Source: Mucilaginibacter celer (GTDB lineage: Bacteria > Bacteroidota > Bacteroidia > Sphingobacteriales > Sphingobacteriaceae). From it: a stretch of DNA of 64,000 nt. A model generated the notes under the pieces. That model was not told where the DNA came from. It was given only the letters and a program-made list of their open reading frames with translations, and ran no database searches. Below, one piece after another: positions 18,636 through 28,287 of this stretch (position 1 is its first letter; every line of letters begins with the position of its first letter). The DNA lies in the NCBI RefSeq assembly GCF_003576455.2, contig NZ_CP032869.1:3906001-3970000 (forward strand). Reading direction: 5' to 3'. The position numbers and the translations under genes were made by a program.

Positions 18636-19610
18636 CTACTGATTGTTGTAAATGTACATTTCAAATTGTTTTTTAACAAAGTTGATGCTGAATATACCGC
18701 GCACAAAAAAATCGTACCCCAAAACACCATCTATTTTATAACCATAAGCGGTACTCATTTTTTCGAGATTGGTGATTAAGATACGGTTTTTCATATACTT
18801 GCGGTCGCCCACCACCAGATCATCAAAACGGGTATAAATTACTTCGATAGAAGTACCGCCTATGCCCATAATTTTTGATCGGCTGATCACTTCCATTTGC
18901 GGCAACAGCTTTTTGGCCCGGCTATAATCAAGCAAACTTGTTTCGGCAGCACTGTCAAAGGCAAACCAAAGCACCCTGTCGTTCACGGTACCCTTCAGCA
19001 AAATAACGTCGTTCAGCAAGCTAAAAGGGCTTAACATAAACCTATCATGAAATATCTTTTCAGTTTCAGGGATTTCGCCTTTTTCATCCACTTTTTGAAT
19101 GTACAAAGTGTTGCGGAAAAGATCTACCGTAATGGCAAAACCAGCAAAAAGCTTAGTGCCAAGCAAGCCCAGTATTTTCATCCCTTTACCGTTTTCGATG
19201 GCCGACAAATCGGTAACATCTGCTTTCAATTTGGGGTAATGAAGTTCGAGGATATTAAAATCACGAACGTATGTAGTGAACGAACTACCTGCCTGTCCAT
19301 TAATCCCCCCCGATTCTTGTTCGGATACATGAGGCAGATCCCTGAAATAGGTTTCGTTTAACACCAGGTACGGTGCACCGGTATCAAGCACAAAATTACC
19401 CTCAAGGGTATCTATCTGTGCTTCAATCACAATAAGGTTTCCTGCCCTTTTTATGGGAATAACAAGGGTTTTAAAATCGCCTGTGGGTGATAAGTCCGGA
19501 TCGGCTTTCGCATTTTTAAAGCTGATGCCATTTATGGTCACATGATCGCTCCCTACCGCGCTGAAGCAGCAGAAAAAGAAAATTGTGATCAATATAAAAA
19601 CCTTAGGCAT
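18636..19610 (-). CDS. Secreted aspartyl protease-like protein
   Basis: 324 residues with signal peptide MPKVFILITIFFFCCFSAVG. Two pepsin/retropepsin-like half-domains are visible. FVLDTGAPYLVLN carries a DTG motif. LWFAFDSAAETSLLDY has DSA at the second active-site position. A C-terminal KIDGVLGYDFFVRG is typical of bacterial retropepsin-like folds. The second loop deviates from DTG/DSG, so activity is uncertain. It forms a two-gene unit with the glycogen-binding-repeat protein. Confidence 0.8.
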   Translation of the reverse strand: MPKVFILITIFFFCCFSAVGSDHVTINGISFKNAKADPDLSPTGDFKTLVIPIKRAGNLIVIEAQIDTLEGNFVLDTGAPYLVLNETYFRDLPHVSEQESGGINGQAGSSFTTYVRDFNILELHYPKLKADVTDLSAIENGKGMKILGLLGTKLFAGFAITVDLFRNTLYIQKVDEKGEIPETEKIFHDRFMLSPFSLLNDVILLKGTVNDRVLWFAFDSAAETSLLDYSRAKKLLPQMEVISRSKIMGIGGTSIEVIYTRFDDLVVGDRKYMKNRILITNLEKMSTAYGYKIDGVLGYDFFVRGIFSINFVKKQFEMYIYNNQ

Positions 19611-19750
19611 CGCATTAAATACTATACCTAATAGACAACATTGGGATTAAGGAAGTTACAGAGACGAGGAATAAAAAAAGCCTGCCACCATTGTCTTTAC
19701 CTATAACAGCGAAAGCACTAAGGCTCTACCGCGCCTTTGCATGACATACT

Positions 19751-20422
19751 TTATACCTCCCGCAAATGGCTTACATAACCGTGTGCTATCAAATCATCAG
19801 GGCTTGCAATGGGCTTTGTAGCACCATTGGTAATGAGAACGATCTTATCAGCAACATCCAAAATATTATAGTACTGATGATCGGTAACGATAATGCCTTT
19901 AACTTTTGCACACCTGCGGATAATCTGCTTAAACAGCTCTGTTTGCACCGGCGATACATGGGTAAACGGCTCATCAAGCAAGATAAAATCGGCCCTGCTG
20001 TAAATGCACATCAAGGTTTCAAGCTGCCTTAATTCGCCGCCGGATAGTTGGGCAGCTTTTTGATCTTGATATTTTTGATAGATGGGATGGTTGCTGAAAT
20101 CGTTCCAAAACTGCGGGTCGATAATCGGTTCGGCAAGGTTTTTCAGCTTAACGTTTAAGGGCAGATAGCCGTGCTGGGGCAGGTACGCAACACGGCCGTT
20201 GTGATAACCTTTGGCTATCGGCATATCATTAATACTGATGTATTTGTACGATGGTTTCAGCGAGCCGAATATAATACGCAACAGCGACGATTTGCCGCAG
20301 CCATTACGCCCAAGCAGGCCAACCACCTCGCCCTGCCTGCAATCGATATAAATATCCTGCAAAATCTTACGCCCATCAAACTCGAGATGAATGCTGTCGG
20401 TTTTTAAAATATGCGGCCCCAA
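19751..20422 (-). CDS. ABC transporter ATP-binding protein
   Basis: 223-residue ATPase. Walker A GRNGCGKS is at residues 38-45, signature LSGGELRQLETLMCIYS, Walker B FILLDEPFTHV, and switch His in IIVTDHQYY. Its start overlaps the end of the 107-residue membrane protein by 19 bases, so the two are probably one transporter. The substrate is unknown. Confidence 0.88.
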   Translation of the reverse strand: MGPHILKTDSIHLEFDGRKILQDIYIDCRQGEVVGLLGRNGCGKSSLLRIIFGSLKPSYKYISINDMPIAKGYHNGRVAYLPQHGYLPLNVKLKNLAEPIIDPQFWNDFSNHPIYQKYQDQKAAQLSGGELRQLETLMCIYSRADFILLDEPFTHVSPVQTELFKQIIRRCAKVKGIIVTDHQYYNILDVADKIVLITNGATKPIASPDDLIAHGYVSHLREV

Positions 20423-20727
20423 TGCAGTATAAGTTTTAAGATGGAAATGAATATACCATAAGCCACAGCATCGGCAGTGAAGCTATAGATGTACAAGCTA
20501 TCAATATGGTAACCCGCGTTACGAAAATAGAAGAATGTTTTATTGGAGTTATGATAAATGTATTGAAAACCAACGATTACGCCATAAGCCATCAGCTTTA
20601 AAAGATAGGATTCAACAACATTGATATAACCCGGAAGCACATAGTAAGCACAAGCTAAACTGGTGATTACGCACCACCACAATATCGATTTATAAAAATA
20701 CCAGGTAATTTTTAGGATGTTACGCAT
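20404..20727 (-). CDS. Small membrane protein, candidate partner of the ABC ATPase
   Basis: 107 residues with two to three hydrophobic segments (about 12-34, 42-57 and 83-103). There is no recognised domain. It is translationally coupled to the ATPase gene and lies 22 bases after endonuclease V. It is far smaller than a normal permease, so a homo-oligomeric membrane subunit or a non-transport role is possible. Confidence 0.7.
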   Translation of the reverse strand: MRNILKITWYFYKSILWWCVITSLACAYYVLPGYINVVESYLLKLMAYGVIVGFQYIYHNSNKTFFYFRNAGYHIDSLYIYSFTADAVAYGIFISILKLILHWGRIF

Positions 20728-20749
20728 TTAGCCGGTTATGACAGGTTTG

Positions 20750-21451
20750 CTAAAATAACGTAGGCTGGGGATTAAAATTTTCTCCGTCGGCAATTCTAAT
20801 TTTATTCACTAACAGATGGGCCTGGCGGGTTGGCTCGGGGATGCGGTAACCGCGGATACAGTTTTTAATAATTTCGACGCTTTGCTCCATGTTGATGTGG
20901 TGGCCCGGTGAGATATAAATGGGATTGCATTTCTTTTTTGTGCGCAGGGCGATACCTATCAGTTCGCCTTTATCGTACATCGGGCTTTCATTAAACGCTT
21001 CGTTGCCAGGTTCCTGGTAACGGCCGTAAAGCCTGCTTTTTGCGCTGCCAATGGATGGGACATTGGTAAGCAGTCCGAAATGTGTAGCTATCCCGGTACG
21101 GCGTTCGTGGGCTATTCCCTGCCCGTCTAAAACCATTATATCGGGTTTAACGGGGAGCTTTTCCCAGGCCTCCAGCAAGGCAGGCACCTCTCTGAAAGCC
21201 AGCAAGCCGGAGATGTACGGAAATTTTGTTTTGCTAATGGCCGTAGCGTGGCCAATGATGGTCATTTCGGGATACTTAAGCAGGACAATCCCGGCATAAA
21301 CAACTTCCGAATATTTGTTGAAGGAGATATCGGCACCACCAATTATCTTAACGGGTTTATCTAAAGGCCGAATGTCGATTTGACGGCGTAACTCCTGTTG
21401 ATAGGCAATTGCCTGTTCGGGAGTTAGGTTTTCATAATCTGCTGCCTGCAC
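20750..21451 (-). CDS. nfi: Endonuclease V
   Basis: DNA repair nuclease that cuts near deoxyinosine. 233 residues. The family motifs are IIGGADISFNK (first catalytic Asp), VVYAGIVLL, ILDGQG-type VLDGQGIAHERRTGIATHFG, and IPSIGSAKSRLYGRY-like SIGSAKSRLYG. The C-terminal ISPGHHINMEQSVEII is also characteristic. It is the first gene of the run toward the small membrane protein and ABC ATPase. Confidence 0.93.
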   Translation of the reverse strand: MQAADYENLTPEQAIAYQQELRRQIDIRPLDKPVKIIGGADISFNKYSEVVYAGIVLLKYPEMTIIGHATAISKTKFPYISGLLAFREVPALLEAWEKLPVKPDIMVLDGQGIAHERRTGIATHFGLLTNVPSIGSAKSRLYGRYQEPGNEAFNESPMYDKGELIGIALRTKKKCNPIYISPGHHINMEQSVEIIKNCIRGYRIPEPTRQAHLLVNKIRIADGENFNPQPTLF

Positions 21452-21621
21452 CGTTGATTGGGATGATTACGTTGATTTCGTTGATGACTTGTTTTGGGAT
21501 AATGATTTTTTTGAGAGTTTTGTTTTGCTTGCATTGCCAGGTTAAGCGCCCACGCTCAAACCTGAAATGCAAGAGCTTCTCAAACTAATCTCTAATCTCT
21601 AATCTCCAAACTCTAATCTCC

Positions 21622-23256
21622 TCAATACGAACTCACATTACTGTAATCAATATTAGTTACCCCGCTATAATCGGGCACAAAAGTATTTTCGCTGCTGATG
21701 GCCATATCAAACTCAAAGGATGCGGGGTAAGGAGTATTGAGCAGGCTGCCTTTGGGGATGTATGGGAACAATTCGCCGTAGGTAAGGATCTGGCTGTGGT
21801 TTATGCGGCGGTAAATGTACATGCGGTGCAGATCGCAGGGTTTGGTTAAGCCTGCGGCACCTATCATCTGGATGGCGCTGCTTACCGTTAGCTTATGAAA
21901 GTTAGCTACGCGTACTTTTTTATCCTCAACTACAAGGCCTTTCATCAGGCTCTTATCCTGCGTAGCCACGCCCGTTGGGCAGGTATTGTTATTACACTCC
22001 AAAGCCTGGATACAACCAAGGGCGAACATCATACCACGGGCACTGTTGCACATATCGGCACCCAAAGCGAAATTTTTTACCAGGTCAAAACCGGTAGCCA
22101 TTTTGCCCGATGCAATGAGCTTGATATTCTTTTTAAGGTCGAAGCCTATCAACGCATCATATACAAAAGCCAAAGCTTCACGCAATGGCATCCCTACCGA
22201 ATTACTAAACTCGAGCGGGGCGGCGCCGGTACCGCCCTCTCCCCCATCAACAGTAATAAAATCCGGACTGATACCTGTTTTCACCATAGCTTTACAAATG
22301 GCCAAAAACTCACTTTTATGCCCTACGCAAAGTTTAAAGCCAACTGGTTTACCACCCGACAGATCACGAAGTTTTTGAATAAAAGTCATCAGCTCCAGGG
22401 GATTGGTGAAGGCAGTATGATAGGGCGGCGATATTACATCCTCCCCCATCTCCACCAGCCTGATGCGGGCAATTTCGGGCGTTACCTTGGCCGCCGGTAA
22501 AATACCACCGTGGCCGGGTTTTGCCCCTTGCGATAGTTTAATTTCGATCATTTTTACCTGTGGCAAAACGGCGCGCTCAGCAAAAGCCTCGTAATTAATC
22601 GTTCCGTCTTTATGCCGGCAGCTGAAATAGCCTGTGCCTATCTGCCAGATAATATCGCCGCCGGGTTGCAGGTGGTAATCGCTCAGGCCACCCTCGCCGG
22701 TGTTGTGGGCAAAATTATCCAACTTGGCCCCGCCGTTAAGGGCCAGGATAGCATTCATACTCAACGAACCAAAACTCATGGCCGAGATATTGAACACGCT
22801 CGCCATATAAGGCTGCGTACATGCCGGACCGCCTACTTTCACACGCGGATCCATGTTTAATTTATGATGATCGATTGCAGCAATGCTATGGTTAAGCCAC
22901 TCATAACCGTTATCATACACATCCAGCTCAGTACCAAACGGGCGGGTATCATCAACCTTTTTGGCGCGCTGGTAAACCACGCTCCTGTTTTGGCGATTAA
23001 ATGGCGTACCGTTGGTATCGCTCTCGATGAAATATTGGTAAATCTTCGGCCTCAACTCCTCCATCAAATAGCGCAGGTGGCCAAACACCGGGTAATTACG
23101 CACAATGCTATGTTTGGGCTGCACCATATCATAAAAACCGATCAGATATATAGGCCCCATAAAAAGGAATGACCATGCTGCCGGTGGCCAAATGATAGTC
23201 CAGGTGGCCAGCATGCTGAATATGATGAAGAATGAAACAACGAAGAGCTTTCTCAT
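21622..23256 (-). CDS. FMN-binding glutamate synthase family protein
   Basis: 544 residues, related to the FMN/iron-sulfur synthase domain of GltB. One or two N-terminal membrane segments (residues 4-42) are followed by a (beta/alpha)8 barrel. Motifs are GEGGLSDYHLQPGGDIIWQIGTG, QGAKPGHGGILPA, VDGGEGGTGAAPLEF for FMN, and CNNNTCPTGVATQ with cysteines resembling the 3Fe-4S cluster site. The amidotransferase domain is absent, so ordinary glutamate synthesis is not certain. The physiological reaction is unknown. Confidence 0.9.
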   Translation of the reverse strand: MRKLFVVSFFIIFSMLATWTIIWPPAAWSFLFMGPIYLIGFYDMVQPKHSIVRNYPVFGHLRYLMEELRPKIYQYFIESDTNGTPFNRQNRSVVYQRAKKVDDTRPFGTELDVYDNGYEWLNHSIAAIDHHKLNMDPRVKVGGPACTQPYMASVFNISAMSFGSLSMNAILALNGGAKLDNFAHNTGEGGLSDYHLQPGGDIIWQIGTGYFSCRHKDGTINYEAFAERAVLPQVKMIEIKLSQGAKPGHGGILPAAKVTPEIARIRLVEMGEDVISPPYHTAFTNPLELMTFIQKLRDLSGGKPVGFKLCVGHKSEFLAICKAMVKTGISPDFITVDGGEGGTGAAPLEFSNSVGMPLREALAFVYDALIGFDLKKNIKLIASGKMATGFDLVKNFALGADMCNSARGMMFALGCIQALECNNNTCPTGVATQDKSLMKGLVVEDKKVRVANFHKLTVSSAIQMIGAAGLTKPCDLHRMYIYRRINHSQILTYGELFPYIPKGSLLNTPYPASFEFDMAISSENTFVPDYSGVTNIDYSNVSSY

Positions 23257-23408
23257 GAGCGGTTAATTTTATATAAAGCGGCTATTAAGTTTGATAAAAG
23301 TAAAGCTATAATTTAAACAAAGGCCCAAATTTGTGGTTAACAAACTTACTCAATGTCGTTTTAAAGTCACAAAGTATAAATACATGTTTAAACATCTAAT
23401 TTTGTACT

Positions 23409-23416
23409 TATCTTTG
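23409..23416 (+). promoter_or_regulatory. -7 element TATCTTTG of the YceI gene
   Basis: An exact TAnnTTTG match 26 bases before the start codon. The upstream -33 box is weak. Confidence 0.5.
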
Positions 23417-23441
23417 TATCAACAAAAAAAATAAAAAAATC

Positions 23442-23984
23442 ATGGCAACAGAAACAGCAACAAAATGGGTTATCGACCCAATGCACTCAGAAGTACAATT
23501 TAAAGTTAAACATTTGGTTATTTCAACTGTAAGCGGCTTTTTCAAAAGCTTTAACGGTGAGTTATTAACCGACAGTGACGATTTTGAAAATGCTGAAATT
23601 GATTTCACTTTGGATATCGACAGCATCGACACTAACCAGACCCAACGCGACGAGCACTTAAAATCAGCCGAATTTTTCGACGCTGCTCAATACCCACATA
23701 TCACTTTCAAATCAACTTCATTCACCAAAACTGATGATGAAGAATATGAATTGAAAGGTAACCTGACTATTAAAGATCAAACCAAACCGGTAACTCTTGA
23801 CGTAGAATTTGGCGGTTCGGCTGCTGATTTTTATGGCAATACCAAAGCAGGTTTCGAAATCAGCGGTAAAATTAACCGTAAAGATTTTGGTTTAACCTGG
23901 GACGGCGTAACCGAAGCAGGTTCGATAGTTGTTGGTGAGGATATTAAATTGCTGATCAACATTCAGTTCACTAAACAAGCTTAA
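23442..23984 (+). CDS. YceI family protein
   Basis: 180-residue lipocalin-like beta-barrel that binds isoprenoid-type ligands in characterised relatives. Diagnostic segments are WVIDPMHSEVQFKVKHLVIS at the N-terminus, then FFDAAQYPHITFKST and GLTWDGVTEAGSIVVGEDIKL. No signal peptide is visible, so it should be cytosolic, unlike E. coli YceI. It is monocistronic with its own promoter and terminator. Confidence 0.93.
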   Translation: MATETATKWVIDPMHSEVQFKVKHLVISTVSGFFKSFNGELLTDSDDFENAEIDFTLDIDSIDTNQTQRDEHLKSAEFFDAAQYPHITFKSTSFTKTDDEEYELKGNLTIKDQTKPVTLDVEFGGSAADFYGNTKAGFEISGKINRKDFGLTWDGVTEAGSIVVGEDIKLLINIQFTKQA

Positions 23985-24094
23985 TTGTTTTAATACTGTT
24001 GCTGTGTTTTAACTTTTAAAATGCCGCCGTTGTTTAATGGATCCAAACAACACGGCATTATTGAAACGGCAAACGGTTTAAAGTTTAGATAAGA

Positions 24095-24128
24095 AAGCCA
24101 TTTCGATTTAATCGGGATGGCTTTTTTG
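24095..24128 (+). terminator. Terminator downstream of the YceI gene
   Basis: A 13 bp stem (24095-24107 with 24111-24123, two G-T wobbles) has loop TTA and is followed by a T run. It overlaps the alternative upstream ATG of the next gene, which argues for that gene starting at 24183. Confidence 0.75.
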
Positions 24129-24182
24129 TTTTCGGGAAGTTTGGTTGTAAAATTGATTATTTTAGCGTTATCGCTAAACCTT

Positions 24183-24920
24183 ATGAAAAGCCCGATTACC
24201 CTGCTATTTATCTCAATTTTAACAGCGGCCTGTACTCATCAGAGCGCTAAAAATACAGCTGTCACAAAACCCGTTGGTGCTGTTAATCATGACACTATTT
24301 CTAAAGGCGACAGGGATACGGTTGTTATTGATAGTGAACGGGAGTTTAAATTAGCTAAGCACGATTTGCAGGAACTTCTGAAGAAAGAACCTTCTTTTAA
24401 CTTTCATGAAGGCCATTATCCCGATGCCCCGGAAATTGCCTATGCTATCCGGCAGGTGCCGGATTTTGAAAGCGAGTTAGGTCAGGACATTTATTATGCA
24501 CTATATGCCCATTTTTTAAAGAAAATCCACCCCTACAAAAAATCGGCAATCAGGCGTCAAACGTTAATCAAGATTTACAGAGATATCAATTACATTTTTT
24601 CAACTTTAGTACATGGCGGAACTTATTTCGGGCATCAACATACCCGCATTTTGGCCGACGCAGAATATTCAATTTCTTCTGGTGAATACAGTGATTGTTA
24701 TGATGAAAAGCAATATGATATCAGCAAGCAAAAACAACTATATCTAAACGCACTTAAACAACAAATAACTGATGAGTTAAACTCAAACTTTGAGTTCCTG
24801 GATAAGGAAAAACCAAAAGTTAAAAAAGAGTTGTTTGAAATTGTAAAAGAACTGGATAACCTGATAACCGATTATTTCTATTTGGAAAACGCAAGAACAT
24901 TTCAATACGCTAATTATTAA
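24183..24920 (+). CDS. Hypothetical lipoprotein
   Basis: 245 residues starting MKSPITLLFISILTAAC. The lipobox TAAC places the mature N-terminus at Cys17. The rest is mostly alpha-helical and charged, with no recognised domain. The frame extends upstream to 24117, but that start lies inside a terminator hairpin and would hide the signal peptide. The C-terminal half (LKQQITDELNSNFEFLDKEK) may form coiled coil. Function unknown. Confidence 0.75.
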   Translation: MKSPITLLFISILTAACTHQSAKNTAVTKPVGAVNHDTISKGDRDTVVIDSEREFKLAKHDLQELLKKEPSFNFHEGHYPDAPEIAYAIRQVPDFESELGQDIYYALYAHFLKKIHPYKKSAIRRQTLIKIYRDINYIFSTLVHGGTYFGHQHTRILADAEYSISSGEYSDCYDEKQYDISKQKQLYLNALKQQITDELNSNFEFLDKEKPKVKKELFEIVKELDNLITDYFYLENARTFQYANY

Positions 24921-25000
24921 AATTGGTTTAATAGCATTGATATTAAGCCAGTTTCGACGGCGTAATTAAACCAAGTAGCCGTATATTTGTTCCTATACTT

Positions 25001-25621
25001 ATGCTACTTAAAATATATCCCGAAAACCCTAACCCCAAAGCCATCGAACAGGTGGTTGAAGTGTTAAAAAAAGGCGGTTTAATCATATACCCCACCGATA
25101 CAATTTACGGTTTAGGCTGCGATATCACTAATCACCGGGCCATCGAGGCCATTTGCAAACTCAGGAACATCAAACCCGAAAAAGCTAATTTCTCTTTCAT
25201 TTGCTACGATCTGAGCCATATTTCAGATTATATCAAACCGATTGATAACACTACGTTCCGTGTATTGAAAAAAGCCCTGCCCGGGCCGTTTACTTTCATT
25301 TTCAATGCCAGCCACATGGTACCGAAAATGCTTAGCTCCAACAAAAAAACGGTTGGTATAAGGGTACCGGATAATAATATAGCCCGCGAAATTGTGCGTG
25401 TGTTAGGAAACCCTATTCTTTCTACATCTATCAGGGATGATGATGACATTATTGAATACTCAACCGATCCGGAATTGATCCATGAGAAATATGAGGATCT
25501 GGTGGATATTGTGATTGATGGCGGTTATGGTGATAACATCCCATCAACAGTGGTTGACTGCACCACCGGCGATTTTGATATTATACGTGAAGGTAAAGGC
25601 GATTTGGAGCTGTATTTGTAA
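25001..25621 (+). CDS. L-threonylcarbamoyladenylate synthase-type (Sua5/YciO/YrdC) protein
   Basis: 206 residues. The N-terminal KKGGLIIYPTDTIYGLGCD, then KPEKANFSFICYDLSHIS and the RVPDNNIAREIV segment define the YrdC fold. That fold makes threonylcarbamoyl-AMP for the t6A modification of tRNAs. The FSFICYDLS segment is closer to the YciO branch, whose enzymatic role is less clear. It may therefore be a paralogue rather than the essential TsaC. Confidence 0.85.
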   Translation: MLLKIYPENPNPKAIEQVVEVLKKGGLIIYPTDTIYGLGCDITNHRAIEAICKLRNIKPEKANFSFICYDLSHISDYIKPIDNTTFRVLKKALPGPFTFIFNASHMVPKMLSSNKKTVGIRVPDNNIAREIVRVLGNPILSTSIRDDDDIIEYSTDPELIHEKYEDLVDIVIDGGYGDNIPSTVVDCTTGDFDIIREGKGDLELYL

Positions 25622-25693
25622 ATAATTCCCCCTACTCGCCATTGCCAGTAAGTAAAAGCGGCCGCCTCTGAAGGAGATATGACATCACTATTT

Positions 25694-25779
25694 TGTCGTC
25701 CTGAGGAACGAAGTATCTTCTTCGCCCTGTATAGCCGCTATGCATACTGCAGAAGATCCTTCGTTCCTCAGGATGACAA
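25694..25779. repeat. Palindromic intergenic repeat (GTCGTCCTGAGGAACG type)
   Basis: Arms of about 29 bases (25694-25722 and 25751-25779) pair with two or three mismatches. The core is CCTGAGGAACGAAG. It is of the same family as 6319-6407 and 33690-33769 and lies between convergent genes. Confidence 0.75.
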
Positions 25780-25846
25780 CGTTTTTTTTATCTCATGGGT
25801 AGGTACGAAGCGATGACGTGGTGGGTACGGTGGAAGTAGTTTTCCT

Positions 25847-26617
25847 TTACGGCCTTATCCCCTTTACAAACGCCTCTATCTTATCCATATATCCATCCTC
25901 ACCCAAAAGCCTCACAAAACGGCTGCCAATGATAGCACCGTTAGCATAATTGGCTGCCTTGGCAAAACTGGTTGCATCGGTAATACCAAAACCAATAATA
26001 GTTGGGTTTTTGAGCTGCATGGCGGTGATACGCTTATAATAATCTTCAACACTATTGCTCAGTTTCAAATCGTAACCGGTTATGGTTGATGACGAAAGCA
26101 GGTAGATAAAACTGCTGCTCAGGTCGTCAATTTTGCGGATGCGCTCTTCGGATGTTTGAGGAGTTACCAGGAATATATTGCTCAGGCCGTTGTCAGTAAA
26201 GTATGATGAATACATGGTTTCATACTCATACAAAGGCAAATCGGGCACAATGATGCCATCAACACCTACCTCGGCCGCTTTTTTGCAAAAGTTTTCAATA
26301 CCATACTGAACAATAGGGTTCAGGTAGCCCATCAACAAAATGGGAATGCTCACCCGGCTCCGTAATTCAGCAAGTTCTTCAAACAAAACTTTAAGGCTCA
26401 TGCCATTCTCTAAAGCCACTTCTGAGCTGTGCTGAACCGTCGGGCCATCTGCCACAGGATCGGAATAAGGAAAACCGATCTCCAGAAAATCAGCACCCGA
26501 TTTTTCGAGGGCTTCGGCAATATCAACCGTAGTGTTCAGTGCAGGGTAACCGGCTGTAAAATAAATGGATAACAGGTTATTGTTTTTTGTTGCAAAAAGC
26601 TTGTTTAAAGGGTTCAT
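25847..26617 (-). CDS. trpA: Tryptophan synthase alpha chain
   Basis: Cleaves indole-3-glycerol phosphate to indole, which passes through a tunnel to TrpB. 256 residues. The catalytic Glu is in FLEIGFPYSDPVADGPTVQ. GVDGIIVPDLPLYE holds the second catalytic Asp region, and IIGFGITDATS and GAIIGSRFVRLL bind phosphate. It is the last gene of the operon. Confidence 0.96.
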   Translation of the reverse strand: MNPLNKLFATKNNNLLSIYFTAGYPALNTTVDIAEALEKSGADFLEIGFPYSDPVADGPTVQHSSEVALENGMSLKVLFEELAELRSRVSIPILLMGYLNPIVQYGIENFCKKAAEVGVDGIIVPDLPLYEYETMYSSYFTDNGLSNIFLVTPQTSEERIRKIDDLSSSFIYLLSSSTITGYDLKLSNSVEDYYKRITAMQLKNPTIIGFGITDATSFAKAANYANGAIIGSRFVRLLGEDGYMDKIEAFVKGIRP

Positions 26618-26650
26618 GATATAGCCGGTTGTTTTGTTTTTATCTGTTTG

Positions 26651-27094
26651 TTATGGCACCCTGGCCATAAATTCAATTTTTATAATATCAGCTTCGCCGG
26701 TAAAAAATGATTGCGAAGCCATTTTTGTAAAGCCTATTTTAAAGTTATCGCTAACCGGCAACAGGTTAACCTGGTAACCCCCAAATTCGGTAAGCTGGTA
26801 ACAATCTGGCCCTTCAATCAAGCCACCTTTAAAATGAAACTGACCGTTAAAGGCATTCCCCATCTGTCCCCCGCCAAAACTGCTTACATCAAAATTCTTT
26901 TTAATATCGATGCCTAACTGTTTAAAAAGCTGCTTTACATCGTCGGGGTAAAGTTCAGCGGCAATGCTTTCAAAATACTGGCAGTCTTCACAGGCGCAGC
27001 TTTGGGTACCCGGAGTTTCCACCGTTTGATAAAGCGTTTCATTTACTACGCTATCTGCCTCAAAAACCCAGTCACGGTATTTAACTATTTCCAA
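26651..27094 (-). CDS. Hypothetical protein inserted between trpB and trpA
   Basis: 147 soluble residues. A Cys cluster CACEDCQYF near residue 35 could bind metal. The middle (SSFGGGQMGNAFNGQFHFKG) and the C-terminal half look beta-rich. It starts one base after the trpB stop and is followed by trpA, so it is co-transcribed. No known Trp enzyme matches. Its role in the pathway is unknown and may be incidental. Confidence 0.75.
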   Translation of the reverse strand: MEIVKYRDWVFEADSVVNETLYQTVETPGTQSCACEDCQYFESIAAELYPDDVKQLFKQLGIDIKKNFDVSSFGGGQMGNAFNGQFHFKGGLIEGPDCYQLTEFGGYQVNLLPVSDNFKIGFTKMASQSFFTGEADIIKIEFMARVP

Positions 27095-27095
27095 A

Positions 27096-28277
27096 TTAAT
27101 AGCCGAAATAGTTGATATAATTATCCAGGTCTTTATCTCCCCTGCCCGATATGCAAATTACCACATTATCATTAGGTTCGAAAGTCATTTTCTCCAGTTG
27201 AGCCAGCGCGTGCGCAGTTTCAATAGCCGGGATAATACCTTCCAGCTGGCAGCAAAGTAAGCCGGCTTGCAAAGCTTCATCATCAGTAATACTTACATAT
27301 TGCCCACGATTAGTTTTAAACAAATGCGCATGCTGGGGGCCGATGCCCGGATAATCCAAACCTGCCGAAATGGAGTACGGCTCAACCACCTGCCCGTCTT
27401 CGGTTTGCATTAATATGGTACGGCTGCCGTGCAATACACCTTCTTTACCTAAAGCTGTAGTAGCTGCAGATTCGCCGCTGTTTACGCCTTTACCTGCTGC
27501 TTCAACAGCAACCAGTTTTACACTTTCATCATCAATAAAATGATAAAACATACCCATAGCGTTGCTGCCGCCGCCTACGCAGGCCAGTACATATTGCGGT
27601 AATTCGGTACCGGTTTGTTCCAGCAATTGTTTTTTTGTTTCTTCGGAGATAATGGATTGAAAACGGGCTACCATATCCGGATAAGGATACGGGCCTACAA
27701 CCGAACCGATAATGTAATGCGTATCAACGGGGTTGCCTATCCAATCGCGCAGAGCCTCGTTGGTGGCATCTTTAAGCGTTTTGCTGCCTGATGTTGCTGG
27801 AACTACTCTGGCACCCAGCATTTTCATACGGGCCACGTTGGGTGCCTGGCGTACCATATCAACCTCGCCCATGTAAACCACACATTCAATACCCATCAGC
27901 GCGCAAACAGTAGCCGTTGCTACACCATGTTGGCCTGCACCGGTTTCGGCAATGATCCGTTTTTTACCCAGGCGCTTGGCCAATAATATCTGCCCCAGGG
28001 CATTGTTAATTTTATGCGAACCCGTATGATTAAGGTCTTCACGTTTAAAAAATATGTTGGCACCATATTTTTCCGAATACCTTTTAGCATGATACAGCGG
28101 CGAAGGCCTGCCTACGTAGTTTTTAAGCAGATCATCAAACTCGGCTTTAAAGCCCTCATCGTTTATAATATTGAGGTATTGCTGCCTTAATTCCTCTACG
28201 TTAGGGTACAACATTTCGGGAATGTATGCCCCGCCGAAATCGCCGTAATAGCCCTGCTCATTAACTCCGTATTCCAT
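27096..28277 (-). CDS. trpB: Tryptophan synthase beta chain
   Basis: PLP enzyme that joins indole and serine. 393 residues. GGAYIPEMLYPNVEEL and REDLNHTGSHKINNALGQ (PLP Lys in HK) are diagnostic, as are AETGAGQHGVATATV, the phosphate loop CVGGGSNAMGMFY and GLDYPGIGPQHAHL. Standard TrpB1 type. Ten bases separate it from trpF. Confidence 0.97.
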   Translation of the reverse strand: MEYGVNEQGYYGDFGGAYIPEMLYPNVEELRQQYLNIINDEGFKAEFDDLLKNYVGRPSPLYHAKRYSEKYGANIFFKREDLNHTGSHKINNALGQILLAKRLGKKRIIAETGAGQHGVATATVCALMGIECVVYMGEVDMVRQAPNVARMKMLGARVVPATSGSKTLKDATNEALRDWIGNPVDTHYIIGSVVGPYPYPDMVARFQSIISEETKKQLLEQTGTELPQYVLACVGGGSNAMGMFYHFIDDESVKLVAVEAAGKGVNSGESAATTALGKEGVLHGSRTILMQTEDGQVVEPYSISAGLDYPGIGPQHAHLFKTNRGQYVSITDDEALQAGLLCCQLEGIIPAIETAHALAQLEKMTFEPNDNVVICISGRGDKDLDNYINYFGY

Positions 28278-28287
28278 TTGTTATATT

